Shown: positions 35,275 through 42,946 of the stretch, piece by piece
How positions within the stretch are numbered: the first letter of the stretch is position 1
How the letters are laid out: every line of letters starts with the position of its first letter
NCBI GenBank assembly: GCA_018675995.1
Contig: JABGWZ010000071.1
Coordinates: forward strand, 1 to 43,062
DNA length: 43,062 nucleotides
From: Opitutia bacterium
GTDB lineage: Bacteria > Verrucomicrobiota > Verrucomicrobiia > Opitutales > Seribacteraceae
Reading direction: 5' to 3'
The notes under the pieces: generated by a model
Databases searched by the model: none
The model's input: the letters and a program-made list of their open reading frames with translations, nothing else
Told to the model about the DNA's origin: nothing
Program-made: the position numbers and the translations under genes

Positions 35275-38120
35275 TAATTTAGGTACCTAAAATCTAAGCA
35301 CGCAAATAGAGAGTGTACAAGCCCTTCCAAGTTTACTTTTTGAGATTTTTTTTCAAGAAAAAGAAGAGACGCTTTCATTTCTGCTTCATTAGGGAGTCGA
35401 CCTAAACATTTTATAAATGCCAAAGTGATATTTTGGCTCAGATCATTAGCTTCCTGTTTTTCTATGTTTTTGGATACAAGGCGTGCCTGCTTGATTACGA
35501 AATCGTTGTTCATCATGTATAATGCCTGAGTTGGCACGGAACTGGTGTTTCGTTTACCAGAAACTAGGCCCGGGTTTGGGTAATCAAATACTTCGAAAAG
35601 TTCTGAGAGTTTATTGCGGTTTAGTTTTTGAAAGCTGAATCTTTTCTTTTCCAGAGAAGGATGTTTAGCTGAAATTTGCCCTCCCGCAAGAAGCATAGCA
35701 TCTCCTATCGCTTCAGCTTCCAACCGTTTACGGTTCTGCCTAGAGAATAGATTATTTTCGGGGTCAAGCTTGGCTGCGATGTCAGATATATCCGTGGACA
35801 TCTGATAAGTATTGGAAAGCACGATCTTGCGGATAAGGGATTTGGTCGACCAATTTTTCTCAATCAAATAATTGGCCAAATAATCCAGAAGTTCGGGATG
35901 GGTGGGGCGGTTCCCCATTTCACCAAAATTATCGGTACTTGCCACAATCCCTCTGCCAAAAAGATGATGCCACATACGATTTGCATAAACTCTTGCCGGT
36001 AATGGATTGTCGGGAGAAGCAATCCATTCAGCTAATTGAAGTCGGCCGCTTGCTCCATCCGGAATCTCAGCAACCGATGAAGCCCCATCAGGCATTGCTA
36101 CTTTTAAGAAACCTCTTTGTACAACGGGTCCTAGGTTGCGAATTTCGCCCCGCAGATGAATATGCCAGTCACCTGTCTGATCTTGTTCGCGAACTGACAT
36201 TACCTTGGCAACCTTGTTCGGTTGAGTCTTCTTGTGTGTTTCAATTTCACTTTTGATCTTCTCAACCCTTTTTCTGACCTCAACTAATTTCTTTTGGGTG
36301 ACTAAAACATGTTCAGGTGTTTTCGACTCGCCTGCAAAACTTGGAGGGCGATCTTTGCTTTCGATAGCAACCAATCTAATCGCATCGGCAATAACATGTC
36401 CTTCAGTCCCTTCAGTAGTAATCTGAACTACATCCCGTTCGATCTCCTCAAATCTAAAAACTCCCACTGAGGTAAAGATCCCAAGTATACTTGGAGGCTT
36501 TGTTTGATCTATGTAAATTTTCTGTTCACCATCGGCATGCATAACCGTGACAGGAGTTTTCTTCGAACGATTTGAACTATCCGTATATGATACCTGAACA
36601 TCATACTCTCCACCTTTTTTAATCTTGGCTTTGTAGGTAATAGATTTGTTTCCTTTGCCACTATTATCATCATGATGATATCCGCTCCCTACATAACCAG
36701 GAGTGTGAGTGGAAGAAAGCCATTTACCCTTTTTGGTGGTATCCAAATCATCCACAACAATTCCTTCCAAAGTTATAGGATCTAATGATATTAGGTTTTT
36801 CTTCTTTGATTCGTCACCCCCCAAAGATTTAACTAAATCTAATGCATCTTTCAGCCTTTTTTCAAGAGAAGCTAAAGTTTGTTCATACTGATTGCGTTGG
36901 CCGCCAAGTTCATCCCGCAAATCTCTCTCATGAAATCCTGCTACACTCCCGAGTACAAGACTATTGGTACTGCGAAAAATTCCCGCCATCGAATAATAAT
37001 CCTGTATCGGGATCGGATCAAATGGATGGTCATGACAACGAGCACAATCCATTGTTAACCCCATAAAGGCTTTTCCAACTGCAGTGAGTTGCTCATCTAC
37101 CACTTCCATCCGTAAAAGTTCTTTATCCTGAAGTTCGTAATTATGAGGTCCAAGAGCAAGGAAACCGATTCCCGTTAATTTTTCATTATATTCATCATCT
37201 GATGTAGAAGACATTAAATCACCGGCAATTTGTTCCATGATGAATTGATCGAAAGGCTTATCCTTATTGAAGCCATTAATCACATAATCTCTGTACCTAT
37301 GAGCATTTGGAAAAGGGTTATTTCTCCCTCCACCAGTCGTGTCTGCATACCGTGCCACATCCAGCCAGTGCCGCCCCCATCTTTCCCCAAAACGTGGAGA
37401 CTCAAGCAGATTATCCACTACATCTTCGAAGGAGTTCTCTGATGAACTCTCTTGAAAATCTTTAATATCTTCCGGACTAGGAGGCAGACCAGTTAGATCA
37501 AAAAAGATTCTGCGGAGTAATGTTAAGGGGTCAGTCTTAGTAGCAGGTTGTAATTTTTTGTTCTCTATCCCTCTCAAGATAAAGCGGTCAATTTCATCTT
37601 TGATCCATTCATCTTTTTGGACATCAGGCAACGGTGGCAGCTTAATTGGTTTGAATGCCCAGAATTTTTTCCCCTCTTCTAGGCTCTTTGCTCTCAGCCC
37701 GCCTACTGCGAAGACTTCCTCAAGAGGTGAATTTCTCGGATCTTGTGCCCCCATAGAGATCCACTTCTCAAAATCAGCTAAAACGGGTTCAGATAATTTA
37801 CCAGATGGAGGCATCTGTAGATCATGGTTACCATATCTCAATGCATTAATCAGAATACTTTTAGCTGGTTCACCCGGGATAATAACCGATCCATTCTTTC
37901 CGCCCCTTTCCCAACCAGCCTTACGATCAAGAAGAAGTCCTGCCTTCAATGATTTTGATTTAGCTGAATGGCATTCATAGCAATTCTTTGAGAGAACGGG
38001 GCGAATCTTTTTCTCAAAAAAATTGATGTTCTGATTGGCAGCTACAGTTAGTTGAACGGAAAGAAAAAAAAGAACACTTCTGTAAAGTAGTTTATTTCGA
38101 TGTGTTTTTCTAATGAACAT
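35274..38120 (-). CDS. PSCyt1-DUF1549-DUF1553 protein (planctomycete-type cytochrome c)
   Basis: The 948-residue exported protein has, in order, a signal peptide (about 1-29), a PSCyt1 c-type heme site CYECH (47-51) with a downstream Met in LQMPPSGKLS, a DUF1549 domain (about 170-380, with FFDLTGLPPSPEDI and RWGRHWLDVARYADT), an inserted beta-sandwich around 470-590 that resembles the golvesin/CBM-like module (GYVGSGYHHDD, GGEYDVQVSY) and a DUF1553 domain (about 680-930, ARVYANRMWHHLFGRGIV). These proteins are typical of Planctomycetes and Verrucomicrobia and usually pair with DUF1501, as here. A second CARCH motif (CARCHDHPFDPIP) adds a likely heme or metal site. The reaction is unknown. Confidence 0.92.
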   Translation of the reverse strand: MFIRKTHRNKLLYRSVLFFLSVQLTVAANQNINFFEKKIRPVLSKNCYECHSAKSKSLKAGLLLDRKAGWERGGKNGSVIIPGEPAKSILINALRYGNHDLQMPPSGKLSEPVLADFEKWISMGAQDPRNSPLEEVFAVGGLRAKSLEEGKKFWAFKPIKLPPLPDVQKDEWIKDEIDRFILRGIENKKLQPATKTDPLTLLRRIFFDLTGLPPSPEDIKDFQESSSENSFEDVVDNLLESPRFGERWGRHWLDVARYADTTGGGRNNPFPNAHRYRDYVINGFNKDKPFDQFIMEQIAGDLMSSTSDDEYNEKLTGIGFLALGPHNYELQDKELLRMEVVDEQLTAVGKAFMGLTMDCARCHDHPFDPIPIQDYYSMAGIFRSTNSLVLGSVAGFHERDLRDELGGQRNQYEQTLASLEKRLKDALDLVKSLGGDESKKKNLISLDPITLEGIVVDDLDTTKKGKWLSSTHTPGYVGSGYHHDDNSGKGNKSITYKAKIKKGGEYDVQVSYTDSSNRSKKTPVTVMHADGEQKIYIDQTKPPSILGIFTSVGVFRFEEIERDVVQITTEGTEGHVIADAIRLVAIESKDRPPSFAGESKTPEHVLVTQKKLVEVRKRVEKIKSEIETHKKTQPNKVAKVMSVREQDQTGDWHIHLRGEIRNLGPVVQRGFLKVAMPDGASSVAEIPDGASGRLQLAEWIASPDNPLPARVYANRMWHHLFGRGIVASTDNFGEMGNRPTHPELLDYLANYLIEKNWSTKSLIRKIVLSNTYQMSTDISDIAAKLDPENNLFSRQNRKRLEAEAIGDAMLLAGGQISAKHPSLEKKRFSFQKLNRNKLSELFEVFDYPNPGLVSGKRNTSSVPTQALYMMNNDFVIKQARLVSKNIEKQEANDLSQNITLAFIKCLGRLPNEAEMKASLLFLEKKSQKVNLEGLVHSLFACLDFRYLN

Positions 38121-38242
38121 AGAGTGGCGGGCTGTCTTAATAAATATATTAAAGAATTATTAAATATTCCTACAAAGAAAAAATTTTAAAAAGATATTCT
38201 TTAGATTTGATTTTTAAGGCTCATCTGTGAAAACATCACTAC

Positions 38243-39577
38243 ATGAGTCAAATTAATCTAAACCGCCGTCAATTCCTCAGCCAATCTGCATTAGGCACAA
38301 CTGCAGGAATTCTAGCATCCTCCACTTTCCCATTCATTACATCTGCAGAAGATAAATCGCCAAATGAACGCTTACGATTTGGTGCAATCGGAGTAGGTGG
38401 CAGAGGTGCAGGTATTGCCAACAGTGCACGAAGACTCTCTGATATCGTTGCCGTGTGCGACCTTGATACACAACGCATTGATCGGGTCAACAAATCCTTG
38501 GCACAAGGAAAAGCAACCGGCTATCAGGATTATCGAAAGATCCTTGACCGTAAGGACATTGATTTCGTCACGATTGGAACAACTGATCATTGGCACACCA
38601 GGATTGCCATTCATGCTATGCAGGCAGGTAAGGATGTTTACTGTGAAAAACCACTTACCCTCACCATTGAGGAAGGGAAGCAAATTTGTAAAGTTACCAA
38701 AGAAACGGGACGCGTATTTCAGGTTGGTACTCAACAACGCAGCGAAATGGGGCAGAAATTCCTTACCGCTATTGGAATTATCCGTGAAGGTAGAATCGGA
38801 AAAATCAAAAAAGTTACCTGTAATATTGGTGGGGGTCCAGAAGGTGGACCTTTCAAAAAATCAGACCCGCCCTCCAACATCGATTGGAACATGTGGCTAG
38901 GACAAGCTCCTCTTGTTGATTACATTAAAGAACGTTGTCATTACCAATTCCGCTGGTGGTATGAGTATTCTGGAGGAAAAATGACTGACTGGGGGGCTCA
39001 CCATGTCGATATTGCCCAATGGGCACTTGAACAAAATGGAGTAGGGCAGGGGGTTCTTTCCCTGGAACCCATTGTTGGAGACCATCCAATCCCTCTAAAA
39101 AATGGTATGCCTACTAAGGACAACCATTACAATACATCTCATAACTTTCACATCAAATGTATGTTCCCAAAGAAGGTGGAAATGAATATTGTGAGCAAGT
39201 CAAAAGAAGGAAATGGTATACTATTCGAAGGTTCAAAAGGGAATTTATTTGTGACACGATCCAAAATTGCCGGTCCGGCTTTTGACGAACTGAAGGAAAA
39301 GCCACTTTCCGCACAAACCGTTTTAGATATCTACAACGGAAAGAAGACAACTAATCATATGGAAAACTTCTTCGAGTGTATGAAAGATCGTTCTGATCCT
39401 ATTTCTGACGTTTACAGCCATCATAGTGCGATGACTACCTGCCACTTGGCAAACATTTCCATCCGACTTGGAAGAAAGCTCAAATGGAATCCCAAAAAGG
39501 AACAAATTATTGGGGACGATGACGCAAACCAATGGCAAGCTCGGGAGCAAAGAAAAGGTTTTGAGACAAATACATAA
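38243..39577 (+). CDS. Gfo/Idh/MocA family oxidoreductase, Tat-exported
   Basis: A NAD(P)-dependent sugar or inositol oxidoreductase family member of 444 residues. A twin-arginine signal (NRRQFLSQSALGTTAG) is followed by the Rossmann motif FGAIGVGGRGAGIA, the hinge motif DVYCEKPLTLTIEEGKQ and the C-terminal beta-sheet domain with YEYSGGKMTDWGAHHVDIAQWAL. Tat-exported members with tightly bound cofactor are common in Verrucomicrobia and Planctomycetes and act on glycans in the periplasm. It is divergent from the DUF1553 operon with a 122-nt AT-rich spacer, and may belong to the same catabolic locus. The substrate is not evident. Confidence 0.9.
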   Translation: MSQINLNRRQFLSQSALGTTAGILASSTFPFITSAEDKSPNERLRFGAIGVGGRGAGIANSARRLSDIVAVCDLDTQRIDRVNKSLAQGKATGYQDYRKILDRKDIDFVTIGTTDHWHTRIAIHAMQAGKDVYCEKPLTLTIEEGKQICKVTKETGRVFQVGTQQRSEMGQKFLTAIGIIREGRIGKIKKVTCNIGGGPEGGPFKKSDPPSNIDWNMWLGQAPLVDYIKERCHYQFRWWYEYSGGKMTDWGAHHVDIAQWALEQNGVGQGVLSLEPIVGDHPIPLKNGMPTKDNHYNTSHNFHIKCMFPKKVEMNIVSKSKEGNGILFEGSKGNLFVTRSKIAGPAFDELKEKPLSAQTVLDIYNGKKTTNHMENFFECMKDRSDPISDVYSHHSAMTTCHLANISIRLGRKLKWNPKKEQIIGDDDANQWQAREQRKGFETNT

Positions 39578-39604
39578 TTATTTATTTGAATTTAAATAAA
39601 ATTA

Positions 39605-39631
39605 AGAATTTTGGATTTAAACCAAAATTCT
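39605..39631. terminator. candidate bidirectional terminator hairpin
   Basis: AGAATTTTGG and CCAAAATTCT form a perfect 10-bp inverted repeat around a 7-nt loop, 28 nt after the Gfo/Idh/MocA stop. No U-run follows, so efficiency is uncertain, but the placement marks the end of the native gene before the cassette array. Confidence 0.4.
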
Positions 39632-39743
39632 AGATAATTCACATTAAGGATATCTTGCCAAATAGGCAGAAAAAATGCCTAAAGATTAAAGTTTATTGCA
39701 CATTTTGGGTTGCCAGTATTTTTTTGCCTAGCATCGCGCATTA

Positions 39744-39789
39744 GACTTTAATATAAATGCAAAAATAGCATGCATTCATCTTGTTGATC
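39744..39789 (-). other. degenerate attC-like site (array end)
   Basis: The arms ATATAAATGCA and TGCATTCATCT flank an AT-rich loop; GATCAAC on the minus strand just after the STN-like ORF serves as R''. It is weaker than the other three sites but is where the last cassette should end. Confidence 0.35.
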
Positions 39790-39800
39790 CGTTCTGAATG

Positions 39801-40256
39801 TCAATCGATGTCAATGACAACAACGCCGTTACGGATGTGCCACTTAAGACTGCCTATATTACAAACTATACCGAGGGCATCGTACAAAGTCGTGTTCCCA
39901 ACAGAGAAAGTAATGGGAGCGACTGCCGTGGCATGACGTGCCACAATGATGCTCACTTGGCCGTCCTTTACGGTACGACTAAGGAAAGATGCGATGTCCA
40001 TAACAGCAGCATCACGAAAGTTAATCGAAGGGATTTTTGTTTCTTTTAGTATAGCGACAAGCTTCTCGTGAGCTGGGTCGGTCTTAACTACAGTCAACTC
40101 GTTGCTTTCGATTTTAACTCTTGCTCCATCCTTGAACTGGAATGGGCCATACACCTTGCCCGTGGCGTTATCCTTAAGGCTGAAACCTTCTGCCAGAGCA
40201 GAGGTCACCATTATCAATGTGAATACAGCTATTGTAATTGAAATTTCTTTTTTCAT
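39801..40256 (-). CDS. cassette protein: exported, STN/secretin-N-like domain
   Basis: The 151-residue protein has a clear signal peptide (MKKEISITIAVFTLIMVTSALA). Its C-terminal half follows the STN pattern seen in secretin and TonB-receptor N-termini: INFRDAAVMDIASFLSR ... ITFSVGNTTLYDALGIVC ... WHIRNGVVVIDI. No pore domain is attached, so it is a free periplasmic module, perhaps a binding or adaptor protein. It is the last cassette of the array and is flanked by attC-like palindromes. The domain call is by pattern only. Confidence 0.6.
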   Translation of the reverse strand: MKKEISITIAVFTLIMVTSALAEGFSLKDNATGKVYGPFQFKDGARVKIESNELTVVKTDPAHEKLVAILKETKIPSINFRDAAVMDIASFLSRTVKDGQVSIIVARHATAVAPITFSVGNTTLYDALGIVCNIGSLKWHIRNGVVVIDID

Positions 40257-40277
40257 TTGGTTTCCCTTTATTTTTTG

Positions 40278-40404
40278 GTTTAATGTCCAGCATGAGGCAC
40301 GGCTGACCGCGAGCGAAAGCTTTATGCAAAACTAATGTTGGAACTTGGGTGGATCATTCCCACTCGGGGCGGGTCAGTCGTTGCTCTCCATGCGCTTGTT
40401 ATGC
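40278..40404 (-). other. attC site (long, VCR-sized)
   Basis: On the minus strand R'' GCATAAC is followed by GCGCATGGAG, whose imperfect complement CTCATGCTGG lies before the R' core ATTAAAC. Inner arms ACTGACCCGC and GCGGTCAGC also pair. Total length is 127 bp, as in Vibrio-type repeats, with unpaired bases on one arm. Confidence 0.55.
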
Positions 40405-40416
40405 GTGCTGTTCCAG

Positions 40417-40956
40417 CTAATCAGTTACTCCGGCTCCAAACGGAGAAAGGAGGGGTGGAGAACCAAAAAGAACACTCGCTTCATGGCAAGCATTGCAACT
40501 ATTGGTCATTGCCCGGAAGCTACGAGTTGCGGTGTCAAAATCCTTCTCTTTCGCTGCACGGTACAGATCAGCGCCGTGATTCCGGACTTTGCCACTGTTA
40601 GTCCTCCAATATTCTACCCCATCTCGAATTCCTCCATCGCTAGGGCGTCTAGCAGCGAGGTGGCCACCATTCTCCGCCAACAAGAGCGCCTCCGCGCGAA
40701 TTCCCTTCCAGCCTGCTACATCTCCTGGTTCCTCTTGCATCAAAGCCTTCAACCGCCGGTAGGACGGCTTGAAAATGTGTTCCATGTGGGCGCTAATACT
40801 CTCCTCGATCGGCTCTAACTGAACTGTAGTTAGTCGTGAGCTATCATCGTTCTCCTCTGCGGTTTGTTTGTTGGGCGCATCTGCCACGGCAATCTTCGCT
40901 AGGAACAGAAGAACGCCGGCGGCGCACACCACGGCGATGGTTGAAATCTGTGTCAT
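40417..40956 (-). CDS. cassette protein: exported cytochrome c'-like (class II)
   Basis: The protein has an N-terminal signal (TQISTIAVVCAAGVLLFLA), a mostly helical body and a single heme site CNACH close to the C-terminus (C158-H162 in ORF-track numbering). That is the arrangement of class II cytochromes c (four-helix bundle, C-terminal CxxCH). It would be a periplasmic heme protein for electron transfer or gas binding. I use the second methionine (40956, 179 residues), because the ORF-track ATG at 40968 lies inside the attC R' core and GAAGAA precedes the second ATG. The plus-strand ORFs here are shadows. Confidence 0.7.
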   Translation of the reverse strand: MTQISTIAVVCAAGVLLFLAKIAVADAPNKQTAEENDDSSRLTTVQLEPIEESISAHMEHIFKPSYRRLKALMQEEPGDVAGWKGIRAEALLLAENGGHLAARRPSDGGIRDGVEYWRTNSGKVRNHGADLYRAAKEKDFDTATRSFRAMTNSCNACHEASVLFGSPPLLSPFGAGVTD

Positions 40957-40964
40957 ATTTCTTC

Positions 40965-41020
40965 GCATAACGCTTGAGGTGTGCGACGCGGAACGCGTTC
41001 ACACCAGCGATTTGTTATAG
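40965..41020 (-). other. attC site (56 bp)
   Basis: Cores CTATAAC (R'') and GTTATGC (R') bound the arms GGTGTG..CGCG and CGCG..CACACC, which pair around a GAA/TTC loop. It separates the 213-residue-protein cassette from the cytochrome cassette. Confidence 0.65.
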
Positions 41021-41121
41021 TTAATTTTGTTTACTTTATTATTTTCGATTAAGTAGTCTGACTTTATCACTTATCTTTAGAAGTGTTACTCAAAAAAATC
41101 TTATGAAAAATGAAGCTATAT

Positions 41122-41142
41122 TTTATCATTTTATATGATAAA
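41122..41142. terminator. candidate hairpin after the 213-residue cassette protein
   Basis: TTTATCAT and ATGATAAA form a perfect 8-bp inverted repeat with a 5-nt loop about 40 nt downstream of the ORF stop on the minus strand. It is AT-only apart from two pairs, so it may be weak. The rest of 41021-41183 is AT-rich and shows no gene. Confidence 0.3.
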
Positions 41143-41183
41143 TCATCGCTACATTTTTTAAAGATAGCAACGTCCGCTGGCAA

Positions 41184-41825
41184 CTACTTACAATCTCCTG
41201 CATCAGGGTTGTTAGATGATGATTTATTCATTCTTGATACTAAATCATTCATAAAAGTTTCATCTACTACTATACCATTGATACAGTGATCGAAGGTTAG
41301 TCCTTTCTCAAATCCTAAACCGTCCGTGTAAAACCTTTTACCATAAACTCCTGAGACCTTGAAACGTAATTTGTCAGTTTTGTATATGCTAAGCTGGTTG
41401 GGCCTGAACTTGATCCCTGATTTTGGCTTAGTTGTATTTTCCTCAGAATGTTGTCCGAAGTTGCTGGATTGAAAGAGTAAATTGTTGCCCTCTAAAAGTG
41501 AGAGTTCAACCCTAGTACTTTCATTTAGTCCTCTTCCATATTCCTGCTTAGGAAAAACCATCTCTACCCTTATATTCTTGCCACCAAGCACGTACCTTTG
41601 GATAACCTTGTTTCCTTTCGGTTTTCGGTAGAATATTCCCTTCTTTGCAAGTGCGTCTCTCTTTTCTTCATCAAGATCATTTCGATTCCATTCAGTGGTT
41701 GATATTATATGCAACGAACCTATGTCCTTGTCATGTTGTAGAGATAAAACCAGTAGCGGCCTATCAGCATATACCATGGTCATTACACAAAAAATTAGAA
41801 TTACTAAGCCGAGACGTTTTTTCAT
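41184..41825 (-). CDS. cassette protein: exported hypothetical protein
   Basis: I do not recognise this 213-residue protein. It has a signal peptide (MKKRLGLVILIFCVMTMVYA), then a largely beta-strand pattern with many charged residues (for example KNIRVEMVFPKQEYGRG and LRFKVSGVYGKRFY) and two cysteines, one near residue 180 and one next to the C-terminus, which could form a disulfide. The 163-nt 3' region before the next attC is AT-rich and non-coding. Base composition is closer to the host than to the GC-rich neighbour cassette. Confidence 0.6.
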   Translation of the reverse strand: MKKRLGLVILIFCVMTMVYADRPLLVLSLQHDKDIGSLHIISTTEWNRNDLDEEKRDALAKKGIFYRKPKGNKVIQRYVLGGKNIRVEMVFPKQEYGRGLNESTRVELSLLEGNNLLFQSSNFGQHSEENTTKPKSGIKFRPNQLSIYKTDKLRFKVSGVYGKRFYTDGLGFEKGLTFDHCINGIVVDETFMNDLVSRMNKSSSNNPDAGDCK

Positions 41826-41849
41826 ATTTTATTCCTTTTTATTTATATT

Positions 41850-41908
41850 CTATAACGCTTCGGATCACGCGCGGCTGTAAGCCGTCGCGTGCATCTGACT
41901 TGTTGGGC
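41850..41908 (-). other. attC site (59 bp, canonical)
   Basis: On the minus strand it begins GCCCAACAAGTC, a textbook R'' (RYYYAAC) start, and ends AAGCGTTATAG. The arms ..CGCGACGGC and GCCGCGCG.. pair around TTACA. The exact 59-bp length equals the classical 59-base element. Confidence 0.75.
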
Positions 41909-41920
41909 ATGGTCGACATC

Positions 41921-42922
41921 CTATTTTGTCTGCCATCTATCATTTCTTTGGAGTATTGACTTCGGTTCGTCACCATTGAGCCACTGTCTCGCGGACGAAT
42001 TATGGAGGAGGAATGCGTCCCAAAAAGCGGTGCTGAGTGCCAGAATGGCGCGATGATGATTCGGGTTTCGCGGCTTGGTATCGCCCGGCAGGGCGCTGTC
42101 TGTGAATGCGGAGTGTTCGGCTTCGAAAAGCACCAACTCGTATTTTCCACCGGGCGGCAAGGCGGGAAATACAGCCAGACGCGACTCCGCATCCGCGCCG
42201 CCAAACGGAGCAGCCGTGTCTTTCGTTCCGGTCAACAACATCCAGGGCAGCGAGACCCCCCCAAATGCCACTTGAGGCGTATCGCGCCTCGGGCTACTGG
42301 GGCTCATAATGACCGCCGCCGCAATGCGCGCGTCGGTGAACAATGCCTTTCCGTGTTTGATCTTTTGTCCGCTCACGGCCTGTGTGGTCACGGCACCAAA
42401 CGAGTGACCCGACATACCAACCTTCCGCAGATCCAGCCTTCCCGCCAACGCATGCCCATTCGTCTTGTTCCATCGATCGAGCTGATCCAAGACGACGGGA
42501 ACATCCTTTACTCGCAGCAGAAAGTTCTGTGCGCTGGCTGCCTTGCGCATGGCCTGCATGCGACGTATCGGCGCTTCGTCCTTCCATACAGCGATGTCGC
42601 TCCCGGGATGCTGCAGAAACACCGTCACGTACCCTCGCGCAGCCCAGTGCTCGCCAAGGTAGCCGTTTCCTTCGCGAGATCCGCCAAGCCCATGACTGAA
42701 AAATACTACTGGTGCGGCTTGCTTAGTCTGCGGAAGATAAATCCGGATGGGGATGTCGCGCTGCCTTTCTAGATCCTTGACGGTCAGGTCAACAATGCTG
42801 GGCGTGACCTGCGCCGGAACGGCGAGGGGATCATAGTCTGCCCCATGGGCGATTGCAGATACGAGCAATAGCAGACAGCTGGTTGCTAGAAATCCTGCCT
42901 TACGTATCGAAGTCCTTGTCAT
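41921..42922 (-). CDS. cassette protein: exported alpha/beta hydrolase (acetylhydrolase/dienelactone hydrolase-like)
   Basis: The 333-residue protein has a signal peptide (to about residue 27), the oxyanion segment FFSHGLGGSREG (75-86), the nucleophile elbow GHSFGA with Ser174, a likely acid in GTKDTAAPFG and a His in FEAEHSAFTD. This layout matches platelet-activating-factor acetylhydrolase/cutinase-like esterases. The substrate is unknown; an exported esterase would act on lipids, polyesters or xenobiotics. The gene is clearly GC-rich compared with the chromosome, supporting recent transfer, and sits between integron cores. The long antisense ORFs here are shadows of high-GC coding DNA. Confidence 0.8.
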   Translation of the reverse strand: MTRTSIRKAGFLATSCLLLLVSAIAHGADYDPLAVPAQVTPSIVDLTVKDLERQRDIPIRIYLPQTKQAAPVVFFSHGLGGSREGNGYLGEHWAARGYVTVFLQHPGSDIAVWKDEAPIRRMQAMRKAASAQNFLLRVKDVPVVLDQLDRWNKTNGHALAGRLDLRKVGMSGHSFGAVTTQAVSGQKIKHGKALFTDARIAAAVIMSPSSPRRDTPQVAFGGVSLPWMLLTGTKDTAAPFGGADAESRLAVFPALPPGGKYELVLFEAEHSAFTDSALPGDTKPRNPNHHRAILALSTAFWDAFLLHNSSARQWLNGDEPKSILQRNDRWQTK

Positions 42923-42939
42923 GTTTCCATTCCTCTTGT

Positions 42940-42946
42940 GCCCAAC
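42940..42946 (-). other. integron R' core upstream of the hydrolase cassette
   Basis: GTTGGGC on the minus strand is an exact GTTRRRY core, 17 nt before the hydrolase ATG. It marks the left joint of this cassette with either another attC or the attI site. The AT-rich 116 nt beyond it, to the window end, show no complete attC and no gene. Confidence 0.5.

Larger units (their letters stand above)
39744..42946 (-). mobile_element. integron gene-cassette array (at least four cassettes, no integrase in window)
   Basis: Four leftward ORFs each have a short leader starting at an R'-type core (GTTRRRY-like) and are followed by an imperfect palindrome with an R''-type core (RYYYAAC-like). Such sites lie at about 41850-41908 (59 bp), 40965-41020 (56 bp), 40278-40404 (127 bp) and, more degenerate, 39744-39789. 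The cassettes differ strongly in base composition, from GC-rich (hydrolase) to AT-rich (213-residue protein), and from the host background. Cassettes read away from the integrase in integrons, so intI would lie to the right, beyond 43062; otherwise this is an integrase-less attC cluster (CALIN). Confidence 0.7.

Noticed and set aside
37558-37980. 140-codon plus-strand ORF within the DUF1553 gene
   Set aside because: Shadow of the strongly supported minus-strand gene; no motif.
39665-39681. Small inverted repeat AGGCA/TGCCT after the Gfo/Idh/MocA gene
   Set aside because: Only 5 bp, and it competes with a neighbouring GCC/GGC pairing; the 10-bp repeat at 39605 is the better terminator candidate.
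40335-40818. Plus-strand ORFs of 88 and 157 codons over the cytochrome cassette
   Set aside because: They run through an attC site and oppose a gene with a signal peptide and CxxCH motif; no recognisable protein features.
42002-42772. 256-codon plus-strand ORF and several shorter ones opposite the hydrolase
   Set aside because: They lie antisense to a well-supported alpha/beta hydrolase in GC-rich DNA where stop codons are rare; the translations are low-complexity Arg/Pro/Ser rich.
39744-42946. CRISPR array or transposon as explanation for the palindromes
   Set aside because: The palindromes differ in sequence and length, are separated by whole genes, and there is no cas gene, transposase or terminal repeat; core sites fit attC.
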